64,000 nucleotides of DNA, taken from assembly GCA_029959085.1 (NCBI GenBank), contig JARWIR010000005.1, forward strand, positions 4,962,501 to 5,026,500, in the 5' to 3' direction. Shown one piece after another: positions 11,237 through 23,097 of the stretch. The position numbers were made by a program, and so were the translations under genes. This DNA comes from Nemophila menziesii. Lineage: Eukaryota > Streptophyta > Magnoliopsida > Boraginales > Hydrophyllaceae. Below the pieces are notes generated by a model. The model was not told where the DNA came from. It did no database searches and worked only from the letters and a program-made list of their open reading frames with translations. How positions within the stretch are numbered: the first letter of the stretch is position 1; every line of letters starts with the position of its first letter.

Positions 11237-11648
11237 TTAATGCAGATTCTTTGGAATGGAGAGCCCATTGAGCCATTTATACTGGAAAGAGGAATCCGCC
11301 AATGGGATCCTCTCTCTCCCTACTTGTTTGTGATGTGTATGGAGCGCTTATTTATTCTAATATAAAAAATTTGTGCTACTGGAGAATGGTCCCTAATTAA
11401 TCTCCATAGGCAAGGACCCCCGATTGCCCATGTGTTCTTAGCGGATGGTCTAATATTATTTGCGGAGGCTTCGAAAACAAAGGTAGATTTGATGAAGTGT
11501 GTTATGAACACGTTTTGTGAGGAGGCGGGGTAGACGATAAGCGCAGATAAATTGATTATTTATTTCTCAAATAATGTAAACCAAGAAAAGAAAGTTGAAT
11601 TAGCTTTGAGCAGCGGTTTGGTTTTGAGTGAGACCTTGGGTTTATATT

Positions 11649-12702
11649 GGGTAAACTATGTTTTAGGGCCCAAGACAACATCTGCTTTATAAAGAAGGAC
11701 CCCAATTGGAAACCAACTAGCCCAATTAGAATCCAACTAAAAAATATCCATAAAACCCACCCCCTCCCCATTTATCTGTCGAGCCTTTCTCTCTCCATGC
11801 ACACAGAAAACCCCGGCTGCACCACTACGCACTAAGCCGCTGCACCACCTCGCGTGAAGCAGATCCCCGACTACCTCCCTCTCTGCAGCGTCGCCTGCTT
11901 CTCTTCTCTTCGCTGCACCACCACTCGAACCAACGGCGAGAACCAGCGGCGCCCCCTTGCAACTCCGATCTGCACCATTTCCTTCTTCTTCTTCTTCTTC
12001 CATCCACCTTTTTTCAGATCTGGATTTTTAGGGGTAAATACCCCCTGTTTTGCGGGATCCAGTACCACCACCACCAACCCTCTACTGCGCGAATCAGATC
12101 CACCACCAACAACAACTCCGATCTGCACCATTTCCTTCTTCTTCTTCTTCTTCCATCCACCTTTTTTCAGGTCTGGATTTTCAGGGGGTAAATAACCCCT
12201 GTTTTGCGCGAACCAGTACCACCACCACCAACGGATTTGAGCAGCACCACCAGTTTGGAGTTTGAGGCCAACCAACGGATCCAGATTGGTTTCATTTTGT
12301 TAATTTTTTTATTTGCAAATCTGTATATTCAGGGGGTAAATACCCCCTGTTTTGCTCTTTTAGGGGGTAATGGTGCTGTGTTAGGGGAAAAGCTTGTTAT
12401 TCTAGGGTGTAAACATGTTATTTTAGGGGGTAAGGATGTTGTTTTAGTGGGTAATAGACTGACATTGGACTCACCACCACTTTGGACTGACCTGAACAAT
12501 ATGGACTCTGAACAATATGGACTTAAATAAAAAAAACAGTGGGCGTGTACCCCCAAAAAATTAAAAAAGCAGGTGTGTACCCCCTAAAAACGTGACCAGT
12601 AACCAGAAAAATTTCTAGTTAGGCCCTTAAAAAACATAAGATCTAACTAGGCCCTTAAAATTCTCATTTTGGAAATTGAGGCCCTAAAAAGGCATATTCC
12701 TC
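11649..12702 (+). mobile_element. Non-autonomous Mutator-like element, copy E (1054 bp)
   Basis: Sits in the LINE RT with a perfect 9-bp duplication GTTTATATT (11640-11648, 12703-12711). Removing it and one duplicate restores the LINE reading LGLYLVTPISASR. Left end GGGTAAACTATGTTTTAGGG; right end read inward GAGGAATATGCCTTTTTAGG, so the pair shares TATG..TTTTAGGGCC. The GGG/GAG start and 9-bp duplication match copies A-C, but the inner sequence differs: a GC-rich tandem duplication and repeated GGGGGTAAATACCCCC motifs. Confidence 0.75.
11950..12235 (+). repeat. Tandem duplication within MULE copy E
   Basis: Two units about 150 bp apart share CTCCGATCTGCACCATTTCC, (TTC)n, CATCCACCTTTTTTCAG, TCTGGATTTT, GGGGTAAATA and CAGTACCACCACCACCAAC. 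A third partial copy of the GGGGTAAATACCCCCTGTTTTGC end is at 12331-12354. The motif GGGGGTA..TACCCCC is an inverted repeat with a 2-base centre. Confidence 0.7.
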
Positions 12703-14696
12703 GTTTATATTTGGTAACTCCGATTAGTGCGAGTCGCCTTCCTATAGGTTTTCACATGCGAATTGTTATAAATATGAGAAACAGATTGCCTAATTGGAAA
12801 TCACAAAACCGTTCGCTAGCTGGCAGAGTGACTCTAGCCCTGGTAGTTATGAGCGCTATACCCACCTAAACTATGTAGACGATGAAGCTTCTAATCCATG
12901 TGTATAATGAAATTGATAAATTATAATAGAATTCATTTGGGGTACAGAAGGCGACGCACGGAAAATTCATTAGTTGTCTTGGGAAAAACTTTGTAGAAGC
13001 AAAAAGGAGGGTGGTCTAGGCCTTCATGATGCTAGGATTTTTAACCGAGCTTTACTCGCTAAATTAGGGTAGAGGATACTTCGAGGCAACCAAAGCACTC
13101 TGGGCCACAACTTTAAGACAAAAATACTTTTGAAGACGAATTAATGGATCGTGCTCCAAGGCAATCCGATTCGAGGGTCTACAAGAGTATTTTGGAGGGG
13201 CATGAGGTGTTGGCTAACTAACTTAAATTTGGTGGTAATGAGCAAGAGAGATGTGTTAAATGGAAGCTTGAACCATCCAGCGTATTTACTGTGAAATCCG
13301 CTTATAAATCACTAAAAACTTCTTCGGTGACGATAAATATAATTGGGAGAAGTTATGGGCTTTAAAGTTCCCACATAAGGTTTAATTACTCTTATGGCGA
13401 GCTATTTGGCACCGACTCCCTACAGTCGAGAATCTTGTGAAGCGTGGAGTGGTGGTTTCCCCGATTTGTCGAAGTTGTGGTGCAGCGCCGGAAACAGCTA
13501 TCCACTTATTTTGTGACTGTACAAAGTATGACGATGTTTGGGAGAGGTGGCCCGTTCTTTCTCGTATAAGGACAAAAATTCGTGCGCATGGTGGAAGGAG
13601 TAGAAGCGCTACAACACTATAAATGGAAGATGATGGGTTGGACAACTTTGCACATGATAAGTTTTTTAATGAAAATATTTATAGTGTAGGTGCTCGATAT
13701 GAAACAATAACTACTATTTTGAATTTGTAGTTGCATGTGGGAAGCCTTAATATCACTGAAGTGATGCACGAGTCCACTGCGCCAGGTGCGGAAGTGCATA
13801 ACATGCACCTTTTTGAGATTGAAGTTGAAGAGTCCGATGTAATCCTTAGCTGGTGGGATAAATTGATATCATGTAAAGGGGAGGACAATGGACGAGTCCT
13901 CGTGACAGTTGCACTCGCAATTTGTTGTCACATTTGCTTAGAGCGGAATGATCTTTGTTTCAAAAATAATTTACATAGAAAGTCAACGGTATCTTTGAGA
14001 GCATTAATTAAGTACACCTCGGAAGGGTATGCGCGCGTGGGGAAAAGAAAGGGACGGAGGGATAGTGGTATCCTCAAAATCACTTTAATCAAGTGGGTTA
14101 AACCGAGTGTGGGAATTGAACTTAATGTTGATGGGTGCCTAGCGAATGGGACATTCTTAGCGGGAGTTGGGGGTCTCTTTCGAGATGGATATTTTCTTAG
14201 TGGTTTTGTGGGTTCTTGTGAAGTAAGATTGGCCTTTCAGGCTGAGCTTTTTGCGCTACACTTCGGGTTAGATATGGCGGTTAATAGCAAGTATGATGTG
14301 GTAATAGTCGAGACCGATTTGCTGGAGCTACACACGCTAGTGAAGGGCAATGGGAGCAAAGGGGATTGGTCGGATTGGATACTAACTGAGTGTAGGAACA
14401 TAATCGCAAATAATGCCAAATTTGAGATCTTTCACGTTTACAAAGAAGCGAATTATAGCGAGGATTGGATGGCGAAGATGGGAGCAACCTCAAGAACAGA
14501 TCCGAGTCCATAAAAAGATCCTCCAGAGGTCTTATGGAAGTTGTTAACAAGAGATCGGAGTGGTTGGGGTACTCCTCATACTTTCTTGTGCACTCATGGG
14601 GGAGTTTAGTAAGTTATAAGTTACTTACTGGTATAATCTAGACCTCAGTTGTATGAAAAAAAATTATTGAGTCATATTAATCTATACTTATTTATT

Positions 14697-14700
<4 letters not shown>

Positions 14701-14747
<47 letters not shown>
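14701..14747. repeat. (AT)n microsatellite
   Basis: Uninterrupted TA dinucleotide run just beyond the 3' target duplication of the LINE. Confidence 0.95.
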
Positions 14748-14751
<4 letters not shown>

Positions 14752-15369
14752 GAGTGATTCAGAAAAGGTGACAAGATTCATTATTATAATATATATATAT
14801 ATTAAAGATGTAATAATAGAGTTAATGGGTCTTGTACGATGACTTGTTATTGTGTCAAGGTGAGAGTGACACTAATTTACATGATAGAAGACAAAGTGGT
14901 TTGGGTCCTACTTGAGTATGATCAATTCAATGTAGAGGGGAAATGCAAGTTTATAAGTTATCAAGAAGATACACTGAAAGGTTAATTCTTGAGCAAACGA
15001 AATTACCTATATGGTTTTTCGTGTTTTTCATGAAGGATTATGAAAAATCCTGGACCGTCATTGCTATTATTAGGAGATACCTAGAATGATCTATTGCCTC
15101 TGATAGGAGGAACATATCATACTGGCCTCGGAAGGAACAAGCATCACCCTGCGTGACCTATTCCCGCCATATAGAAAGAAGATCGGTAAAGCCTCAGAAT
15201 GCAATGAGATAAGAGGACCAGGACTACATGTAACAGGAAGCTCGTCAACTTCCATCACACAACCTCAAGGTACCAAACTAGGGTTACCCATGAACTCCAT
15301 GTTGCCATTATCAAGTGTGTACCACTAAGGAGACACGATACCCACTATTTTGGTGATAGGCCTGGAATA

Positions 15370-15813
15370 TATAGGTTGATTAGTTTCAAGTATTAAGAAT
15401 ATGGGGAAGGAGCTAACATGTTAGCATGGGAATTAGTAGTATAAATAAGATCGTTGCAATCTAATATCAATCATGTAATCACTCAACAAATTCGAGTCAT
15501 ATCATTATTATAGATTTTCTTTTCTCTAACTTATCTTGCTCGCTTATTCAATTAGTTTGTTGCTTGCAATCTAATTCTTAATCCAAACACTTTGGTTCAC
15601 CATGATAAAACCCATACAATTAAATAGAAATTTAACTAGTAATATTGGTCCTATCAGTTTGGAGTCGTATGTAGGAAACCAACTGAGTTTTTCACCCATT
15701 GCGATACCACAAAAATGGCCAATACTAGAGTCAGCGAGAAGACACAACCACATAATGAAGATGAACAAGATGGGGAAATAGACTCTGATGACTCCTATTT
15801 TTTGATAGATTAA
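15370..15813 (+). mobile_element. Ty3/gypsy remnant: LTR end, PBS and gag start
   Basis: An LTR-like tail (CAAGTATTAAGAATATGGGG.., ATAAATAAGATCGTTGCAATC, TCACTCAACAAATTCG) leads to TTTGGAGTCGTATGTAGGAA at 15658-15677. That is a decayed form of the TTGGCGCCGTCTGTGGGAA block that follows the 5' LTR in many plant gypsy elements (the primer-binding site). A short acidic gag start follows (ATG 15715, MANTRVSEKTQPHNEDEQDG, stop at 15811). The left LTR boundary is not clear; related sequence may reach back to about 14880. Confidence 0.5.
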
Positions 15814-15847
15814 TATATTAACGAGACATCTTTTTGGAGGATTAGTG

Positions 15848-16290
15848 GAACCAGGTGAGGTATTATTTCCTAGTATTCAACATATTTTACTTTTCTATCT
15901 CTTTTTGAACATATTGCTGGTTATAGAGATGTCGTGCCTTAATTATATGTTAAGTATGTATCTTTTAGGTACAATGTTAATATAATATGCCAAGATGATG
16001 AGGAGAAGTCAATAAGTCAAGTACAAAGCAAAATTAAGGCTTAAAAAGCGCCAAAAGACACTTTGGAAAAGTTAGAGCTTTTATCAGCAAAAGTCTTGAC
16101 GTCACTTGATTTAGCCACCACGGTTTATTGGCCAGAGCTTAGGACAAAATTAAATTTTATTTGGATAGATTTTAAAGTCAATGACGCGTGAGAAGTGACA
16201 AAGGTCAATGCGGAGTTGAGATGAAGAAATTATGCCATTTGTCTCCATTGTGACTCGAACTTGACCAACACTAAATAAAAACAGGTTAAG
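15848..16290 (+). repeat. Dispersed repeat, also at 42343-42610
   Basis: Shares with 42343-42610, in the same order, GTGAGGTATT, a segment ..TGTGCCT(C/T)AATT.T.TTTTAAGT.TGTA, TTTTAGGTA, GATGA.AAGGAGTCAA and CTTTGG..AGTT.GAGCTTTTA. The order and spacing suggest two diverged LTR-type sequences of one family. No coding capacity or boundary is visible. Confidence 0.4.
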
Positions 16291-16295
16291 GTATA

Positions 16296-17776
16296 TGATG
16301 TCTCCTCATTTGTGATAATAAAATATACTTCTGAGACATCATTTTAGGCTTATTTATTAGTTTATAGGTTGATTCTAGCTTAGTTTAGTGCACTTTCCTA
16401 TTTTGAGTCTTGACTTAGTAACATAATATTTTTAGAGCATATTGGGTTTAATTGTTTATTTAGTGTGAAGCTTTAAAGATAATTATATAGATTAATTAGA
16501 GTCCAAGTCAAAGACTACAACTCATGGAAAGAGGTTTATATGGAAATTGGAGATAAGGAAACAAAGGCTAAAAATATGGAAAAGGAAAAGCTGCCTAAAT
16601 CTGAAATTCTGCAGCAACGCCTAAAGAAGTGGTAATTACTCCAACAAGGAGGCCGAATTTGGAAGATTCCTTTCATAAGGACATAGATAATTCTGTGACG
16701 ATTCTTTTGGTATATTATGGAGCACAAACCGACCAATAACGAAGAAGATATGCTCAAAACGGTCCAGCAGTGTTTATCTTTATTTCCTTACGAATTTGAG
16801 TTGGGCTTGGAGTCTATTACTTGGCCTTTCCTCCAAGAAACGAATTAGGTCAACCTATACACTATAAATACAACCTCTTAACACTCTTAAATCATCCTTG
16901 GTGAAACCTTAAACCAAGAGGAAGCTTACAACACAAGAAAAGAAGTCTGGAAGGAGCTGTTCATCACAATGTCTTCTTCTACCTTTAAATTTGTAATTTC
17001 TTTCTTTTCTTTCATGAACTAAATTTCTTTAGCTTGAGTTTTTAGCATATATGTATGAACCCTAGTTTTGATTGACATCTATCTAATTTGGGAACTTAAT
17101 GTTTTAAATTGAATTATAGTTTTTATTCTCTGTTTATGTGTTTGGATTTATATTATGTGTTCTTGTGGACGGCCTCCATATAGAATTACCATCTAGTAGT
17201 TAGGTCACCATTGACAACGGTGTTTAATTACATGTTTAGCACATAATGTCTAGTATTCGGTTTTGATCTGACAAATCAACCTAACTAGATAATCACTATG
17301 GTTTAGTTCTTGTGACTGTTTACCAATTACAGGAAAAGTTTGCTTAGGAAGCCTTATTGACACAGGTAAATCCTATTTTAAACTACCGATAGCGAATTGG
17401 AACCGATTATTGAAATACTACATAATTCACCCTTACATGTTTAAGAACGACAAAACTAGTGGGGATTACTTGCTAGTAACTCAAGCTATATTTTCATACT
17501 ACTTCTGATTCGTATTTATTTTCTGTCTTTTAAATTCTTAGTTTTAATTTAGTTAATTAGAAAATCAAACAAATATCTATTTGTCTTTACTTTTATTTGC
17601 GTTTAGTTGTTCTAGCTTTAATTTATTGCACTTGGTTATTGCATAAGATTCCCCTAACCTTCGTAGTCTCTGCGGAACGAATCTTAATTATTTAACTAAA
17701 TACGATATGTATACTTGCAGAACCGTGTAGCTGTAGGGTGTTATTTGCACTTTATTTATATCTTGTTTTATCACAC
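16296..17776 (+). mobile_element. LTR-like element (solo LTR or LARD)
   Basis: Begins TGATGTCTC with an inverted repeat to GAGACATCA (16333-16341). It has a TATA-like ACTATAAATACAACC at 16861-16875 and an AACATGATT-free leader with ATG-poor, T-rich tracts. It ends with the block CTTCGTAGTCTCTGCGGAAC..ACTTGCAGAACCGTG (17658-17731), typical of large plant gypsy LTRs, then TTTTATCA. The first 680 bases match 10559-11236. No convincing flanking target duplication was found, so the right boundary is tentative. Confidence 0.45.
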
Positions 17777-18775
17777 CCTAGGCCCCACCAGTATATGTAA
17801 CTCATTTGAGTGAGCCCATTTGGACCCATTTTTTTAGGTTAGTATATAAGTGTTGTAGCAACTCCTAATTCATGAGACTTGAATAATTACACAATGGGAA
17901 GAGAGCTACACGTCTAGAGAAAGGAGAAGAGAATAGGAGGAGGGTTTCCACCAATATTCACCATGCTGAACTCGATTCCTTCTGAATCTTAGGTTAAGTT
18001 TATTCTGTTTTACATTCTAAACATGATTCTTCCATTATTTATCTTTAGTTTCCAATTTTAAATTATGAACCTATTTTGCTTGAGGAATACATAAGTATGA
18101 ACTATGGTTTATTGTTTTTATATTTAACTGATTTTGGGATATTTCTATTTGAATGAATTGGGTCATACGTATTGCCTATTTGTACCTTGATCAAGTATAA
18201 ATAGTTTTATTAATTTGGCTATCGCCTGGGGGGAGATTGGATTATGGAACTAGCATATAAATGTTTGGTGTGTGTTAGTGAACCGGGAGGTCTTGACTAA
18301 CCAAGTAGTCATTAAGGTTTAAACCATTAACATTCAAAATTATTTATAGGGTCACTTGGGAGAGGTCTATAATGTCGTAAAATAGCTTCTTATCTCACTT
18401 GTGGAGAACACTGAATCCCGACTAGTGTGAAAAGACCAATTCTCCCTTATATTGAAAAACATTTAAATGATCAACTTTGTGAATTACTAGTAAGACTCAA
18501 GCATAGTTCTCATCCATTTCTCTTCTCTTTAGCATTTTAATTTATATTTACTTTATTGCACTCTTAGTTTATAAACAAAAACCCAACAAATATTATTTAC
18601 TTTTATTGTCATTTCCTTGCAACTTAATCTATTATACTCATAAACATGTTGATAATAACCTCGATAGTCCATGTAGAGCCAATAGCCCTTTATACTTATA
18701 AAAATATTACTTGTCAATGACCCGTACACTTGCGGGGAGTCACCCTTTTTTTATGTCGATATATCATCACACGTT
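17777..18775 (+). mobile_element. Second LTR-like sequence with parallel layout
   Basis: Same type of layout as the preceding element but different sequence. It has TATATAAGTGTTGTAGCAA near 17842, a leader ending near CATGCTGAACTCGATTCC, T-rich tracts, then CTCGATAGTCCATGTAGAGC (18660-18679) and GACCCGTACACTTGCGGGGA (18719-18738), and ends ATATCATCA. This block order is characteristic of gypsy LTR R/U5 regions. No coding sequence and no certain boundaries. Confidence 0.35.
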
Positions 18776-19389
18776 TGGGAGGAAAACACATTCCAAATCC
18801 AAATAATCCACCATACAGAATCCCAAGGGGGAAGGAGGTGGATCCTCGTATAAGGATGCCGACCATTGTCGTAGAGCTAACGTACAAGCTGTAATTGAAA
18901 AAGCAACCTCGCTAGAGCTAGGGATGGCAGGGGCACCGATACAGTAGATGAATAGGATTTTATGATTATTCAGGGGTAGCCCGAGTTGTTCCAACTTAAT
19001 AAGCATTAAGGATCTATCGACTTTTTTCGTGGTTCCCTTTTTGATAACGATATTTTTTTTATAGTGACGATTCCATCATCACAAATATTTCTAGGAGGCA
19101 TATTTCAACGATTGGAAATATTTACTACCAATGTAAACGTGATATTAGTAATAAATCAAACTTTCCGTTCATGTGTTAAAGTATTATCAAACATTTGTTT
19201 ATATCAAACTCGGATCAACAAGCATCACACATTTCATTATTTTTTTAAGAAATGTTATAATTAGTGTTTATTTTTTTCATGTCTTTCGGTATTAGTTCTT
19301 ATGTGAAACTTTTGTTATTTTGAAACATCTAATCATGTAAGTGTGTATATATTTAGTTTTTTTAATAATACTAAGAAATGAATATCGAA
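18776..19389. other. Gene-less stretch
   Basis: Contains one minus open frame (18767-19006, 79 codons) with no recognisable domain, and AT-rich sequence. I see no gene or clear element end. Confidence 0.5.
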
Positions 19390-19770
19390 TTTGTGCCCCA
19401 TAAAGTGAGAGATATTAACAACTCTAGGAAATTCCATCCACACCGATTCCTTGTCACTATCCCTCTAACCTTTATGGTGGACCTATGAACAACATACTCA
19501 TGTCGTATTGGTAAGCCCTCAAACAAGCCAATGAGCCTGCACATGAATTTTCCCCTCTATAAATGTGAACTATCTTGAAAGTGTTATGTCTTTCGAGGAT
19601 GTCTAGAATTATGTCAATTCAATGCGTCCCTGGACCTTTGCCCCGACTTATTTTCCCAAAAAGGGAAATAGTGTCATGTGAATCTACCAATATACATAGG
19701 TTGGCGGTGCTCAGTCTTCAACCAACACCAACTCCTCATGCAATGCAATAAGTTTAGTTTTTTTTTTTTA
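19390..19770 (-). pseudogene. Badly decayed LINE RNase H tail
   Basis: On the minus strand, short frames give ALHEELVLVE and, lower down, a FKIVHIYRGENSC.. segment that resembles the F-x-hydrophobic-x-H-x-x-RE-x-N-x-x-AD ending of plant LINE RNase H domains. Stops and indels are frequent. The call rests on these two short matches in the right order. Confidence 0.4.
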
Positions 19771-20425
19771 ATTCTTATAGAGTTAAAAAAATATATAAAT
19801 GTGCAACTAAGGTGGTTAGAATATTAAAGTGTAACTAAAAAATAATTACTTGGTAAAATAAAAAAATTAGATATAAAAGTTGTAAAATATAAATAAATAG
19901 CTAAAGAACTATAGTTGTTCTAATGGTTATAATACTATGATAGAAATATCTTGGAATCTGATATTACTTGAGTCAAATGACACTTTGATATATAAAAACT
20001 AACAAATTATCTCAATAACTGACCCTTTGCACACTGAAATAATTAGAAGGGTTAGATTAGTAACAAAATGGCTTGGCATCTTTTTTGAATGTAATAAGGA
20101 GTATCTCAAAATTTATGTTTTTGTTACTTTTAATTTCATTATATTTGACAACCGGGAGAAGTACATCTTTACCAATCAATCAAATTCAACGGATGCCAAT
20201 AATTAGAAAAAGTAAGTAACTACGAAATATTTTTTCATTATTCTTGAGACAAATTTGTTACACTAGTCAATACAGGATCTTTTGTAATGCATGAGACTAA
20301 ACCTTATACGATACTTAAAAATTAGAAAAACAACTAAAATGAAAATTCTCTATGAATCTTTTCTGTTCTCTTTCTCATTGATTTTATTCTTAACCATTCT
20401 TGAAAATACTAGACTCATTTTCTAA
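19771..20425. other. AT-rich stretch downstream of the GASA gene
   Basis: No open frame or repeat structure I can support. The 3' untranslated region of the minus-strand GASA gene must lie at its right end. Confidence 0.5.
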
Positions 20426-23062
20426 TTAAGGACACATGGGCAACCCCTTGGAATTCTTCAAATTCATGTAGCATTTTCCACATTTTTCTCTGTTGCCAGA
20501 ATATCCGGGAGGGACACATTTGCATCTACCACAACAAACCAAACACGTCTTTGTGCACTCAGCCTTCTTAGAATTCTTCTTGCATCTCTTTTCACATAAT
20601 GGGATGCATGCTGTGATTATTGTAAATATCAACATTGTGAGTACATAAAAAAAAAATACAAACACATATAAGTTTGTGAGGTTTAATATTTGAATACTAT
20701 TATGTATTACTTTTACCTTTTGGTGGTAGTGTCGGTGTTGGAGTTGGTGCCTTTGCTGGTGGAGGAGTTGGGGCCTTTGCTGGTGGAGGAGTTGGGGCCT
20801 TCGATGGTGGAGGAGTTGGGGCCTTCGTTGGTGGAGGAGTTGGTCCCTTTGTTGGTGGAGGAGTTGGTGGTGTCTTTGTTGTTGGTGGAGGAGGTGGTTT
20901 CTTAACTGGTGGTGGAGGAGTATACTTGGTGGAAGGAGGAGGGGGTGGTGCTTTTGTTGGTGGTGGGGGAGGTGGTTTCATGACGGGTGGTGGAGGAGAA
21001 TACTTAACGGGGGGAGGAGGTGGTGGTGTCTTTGTTGGTGGTGGAGGAGAATACTTGACGGGAGGAGGAGGCGGTGTCTTTGTTGGTGGTGGAGGTGGTG
21101 GTAATGTTTTTGTTGGTGGTGGGGGTGGCGCCTTTGTTGGTGGTGGAGGGGTGGTGTCTTTGTTGGTGGTGGGGGAGGTGGTGGTGTTTTTGTTGGTGGT
21201 GGAGGAGGTGGTGTCTTTGTTGATGGTGGAGGAGGTGGTTTCTTAACTAGTGGTGGAGGAGTATACTTAACGGGGGGAGGAGGTGGTGGTGTCTTTGTTG
21301 GTGGAGGAGGTGATTTCTTAACTGGTGGTGGGGGAGGCGGTGCCTTTGTTAGTGGTGGAGGAGGTGGTGCCTTTGTTGGTGGTGGAGGAATTGGTATCTT
21401 TGCTGGTGGTGGGGGAGGTGGTGGCGTTTTTGTTGGTGGCGGAGGAGGTGGTTTCTTAACTGGTGGTGGAGGAGAATACTTAACGGGAGGAGGAGGTGAT
21501 GGTGTCTTTGTTGGTGGAGGAGGTGGTTTGTTAACTGGTGGTGGAGGAGAATACTTGACGGGAGGAGGGGGTGGTGTATTTGTTGGTGTTGGAGGAGGAG
21601 GTGGTGTCTTTGTTGGTGGCGGAGGAGGAGGTGGTGTCTTTGTTGGTGGCGGAGGAGGAGGTGGTGTCTTTGTTGGTGGAGGAGGAGGAGGTGGTGTCTT
21701 TGTTGGTGGTGGAGGAGGTGGTTTCTTAACTGGTGGTGGAGGAGAATACTTGACGGGAGGAGGTGGTGGTGTCTTTTTTGGTGGTGGAGGAGAATACTTG
21801 ATGGGAGGAGGTGGTGGTGTCTTTGTTGGTGGTGGGGGAGGTGGTGGTGTCTTTGTTGGTGGTGGAGGAGGTGGTGGTGTCATTGTTGTTGGTGGTGGTG
21901 TCATTGTTGGTGGTGGAGGCGTTTTTGTTAGTGGTGGAGGAGGTGGTTCAGTAACAAGTGGTGGAGGAGGTGGTTCAGTGATTGGTGGTGGAGGAGGTGG
22001 TTCAGTGATTGGTGGTGGAGGAAAATAATTAACAGGAGAAGGAGGTGGTGGTGTTTTTGTTGGTGGAGGAGGAAAATATGTGGCAGGAGGAGATGGAGGT
22101 GGTATGTTTGGTGTTGGCGGAGGAGGTGATTTCTTGATTGTCGGTGGAGGAGAAAATTTTATTAGGGGTGGAGGAGGTAATGGTGATGGTGATGGTGCTT
22201 GAGTTGGTGGAAAAGGATGAGGGTGATGGCGAGGGTGAGGGTGAGGACGAGGATAAGGATGAGGGTGATGATGTGGTTTCTTTATTGGAAAACCATGGTT
22301 TGGTGTTTCAATTGGGGAAAATTCAAAACCTCCATTTGGTGCTTCCACGGGAGCAAGTGAAGGGTATTGTGCATACGTAATCTATATAAAATACAAGTGT
22401 TCATAAGTTATTGTAAACATATCGATTAAAACTGTATCTGAAATGTTGGAGCCACAACCATCCCAGAAAGGACGGGTGGAGGAGTGCATGACTTCTCCTC
22501 AATTTTAGAAGAGTTGAAAAAAATTATAATTTTTTTTATATTAATAGTTTTTAATTAATCGCATTAAATTTTAATTAATTTTATTTGTACTTTTTTCTGA
22601 TAACCTATAGATTAAATTGTATAATACATGGAGTTATAATATGTTAATATAAATAAAATTAAAACTTATCAAGTTTTGCATAATATAAGAATCTATAGTA
22701 CATAATATTTTTTTTCCTATAATAAAATATGAATTAAGTTGCATAAAATGCTATATGAACATCTTGAAATACTGCAATCAAGATTTATAAAGAACAATTT
22801 GAGATATTCAAAAGATTATAGAACTCTGCTATCTATTAAAAAAAAAAGAGCAATAGTATGTATACGGCCGGCTGCCATGCATGGTTGGTTTTTGGTTAAA
22901 GCATGAAAAAACGAAGGATGTTATAGAAGTTGGCAAAAACATTCTATACATGTTAAAAACCTTGAGAAATGGAAAATGAGAAAGCCAAAGACGAAAACAT
23001 ACCGTGGTAGTGGTACTTAGAAGCAAAGACACCAAAAGAAAAGACAAAGCTTGTAAACCCAT
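20426..23062 (-). CDS. Proline-rich GASA/snakin protein (GASA14-type), frameshifted
   Basis: Three exons inferred from GT-AG sites and phase: 23062-23003 (signal peptide MGLQALSFLLVSLLLSTTTT), 22381-20717, and 20610-20426. Exon 2 opens ITYAQYPSLAP, then a His/Pro tract (HHHPHPYPRPHPHP) and a long extensin/PRP-like domain of KTPPPPPP, VKYSPPPP and VKKPPPPP units. Exon 3 carries the GASA domain, from ACIPLCEKRC to GLPMCP, with all 12 cysteines. Secreted or wall-bound; the GASA domain is a gibberellin-regulated cysteine-rich peptide module. Oddity: near 21147-21151 one base is missing from a repeat unit (GGTGGAGGGGTGG for GGTGGAGGAGGTGG on the plus strand). As written, translation leaves the proline frame and stops at 20978, before the GASA domain. 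Sequencing or assembly error in a repetitive tract and a true null allele are both possible. Confidence 0.82.
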
Positions 23063-23097
23063 GATTGGTTAGTGAGTAATCGATACCGTCGTGCAAC

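Larger units (their letters stand above)
11237..14513 (+). pseudogene. LINE ORF2 remnant: RT, zf-RVT, RNase H
   Basis: The RT palm segment contains RGIRQWDPLSPYLF (Gly of RQGDP changed to Trp) and FLADGLILFAEA where a FADD motif is expected, so the catalytic Asp pair is lost. After MULE copy E the RT tail resumes with ISASRLPIGFH and SLAGRVTLA. The zf-RVT motif is ICRSCGAAPETAIHLFCDC near 13460-13520. The RNase H part (open 13731-14513) keeps NVDGCL, FQAELFALHFG, IVETDLLELH and the final SEDWMAKMG. The RNase H frame is by far the best preserved part; the rest has many stops. Confidence 0.75.
8577..14663 (+). mobile_element. L1-type LINE, full length but ruined, with TSD
   Basis: A plus-strand LINE bounded by a direct repeat AAATTATTGAGTCAT (8562-8576 and 14661-14675; the A's merge with the tail) and ending in a short poly(A) at about 14656-14663. 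About 90 bases of leader precede an ATG at 8667. Recognisable parts in order are ORF1 (8667-10557), an LTR-derived scrap replacing the endonuclease and first half of RT (10559-11236), the RT palm (11237-11640), MULE copy E (11649-12702), rest of RT, zf-RVT (13440-13620) and RNase H (14090-14513). Many stops and frameshifts show it is old. Confidence 0.8.

Noticed and set aside
16296..18775. One complete LTR retrotransposon with two LTRs
   Set aside because: The two halves have parallel layout but no sequence identity, and no matching flanks, so they are not a 5'/3' LTR pair.
18767..19006. 79-codon minus frame as a LINE RNase H piece
   Set aside because: A GAPAIPSSSEVAF segment is only vaguely similar and the key acidic residues are not in order.
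20690..22380. Plus-strand open frames of GGGG-rich protein across the GASA gene (for example 20926-21246, 21528-22028)
   Set aside because: They are antisense shadows of the proline repeat (CCN codons read backwards as GGN/GTG). The minus strand has the signal peptide, splice sites and GASA domain.
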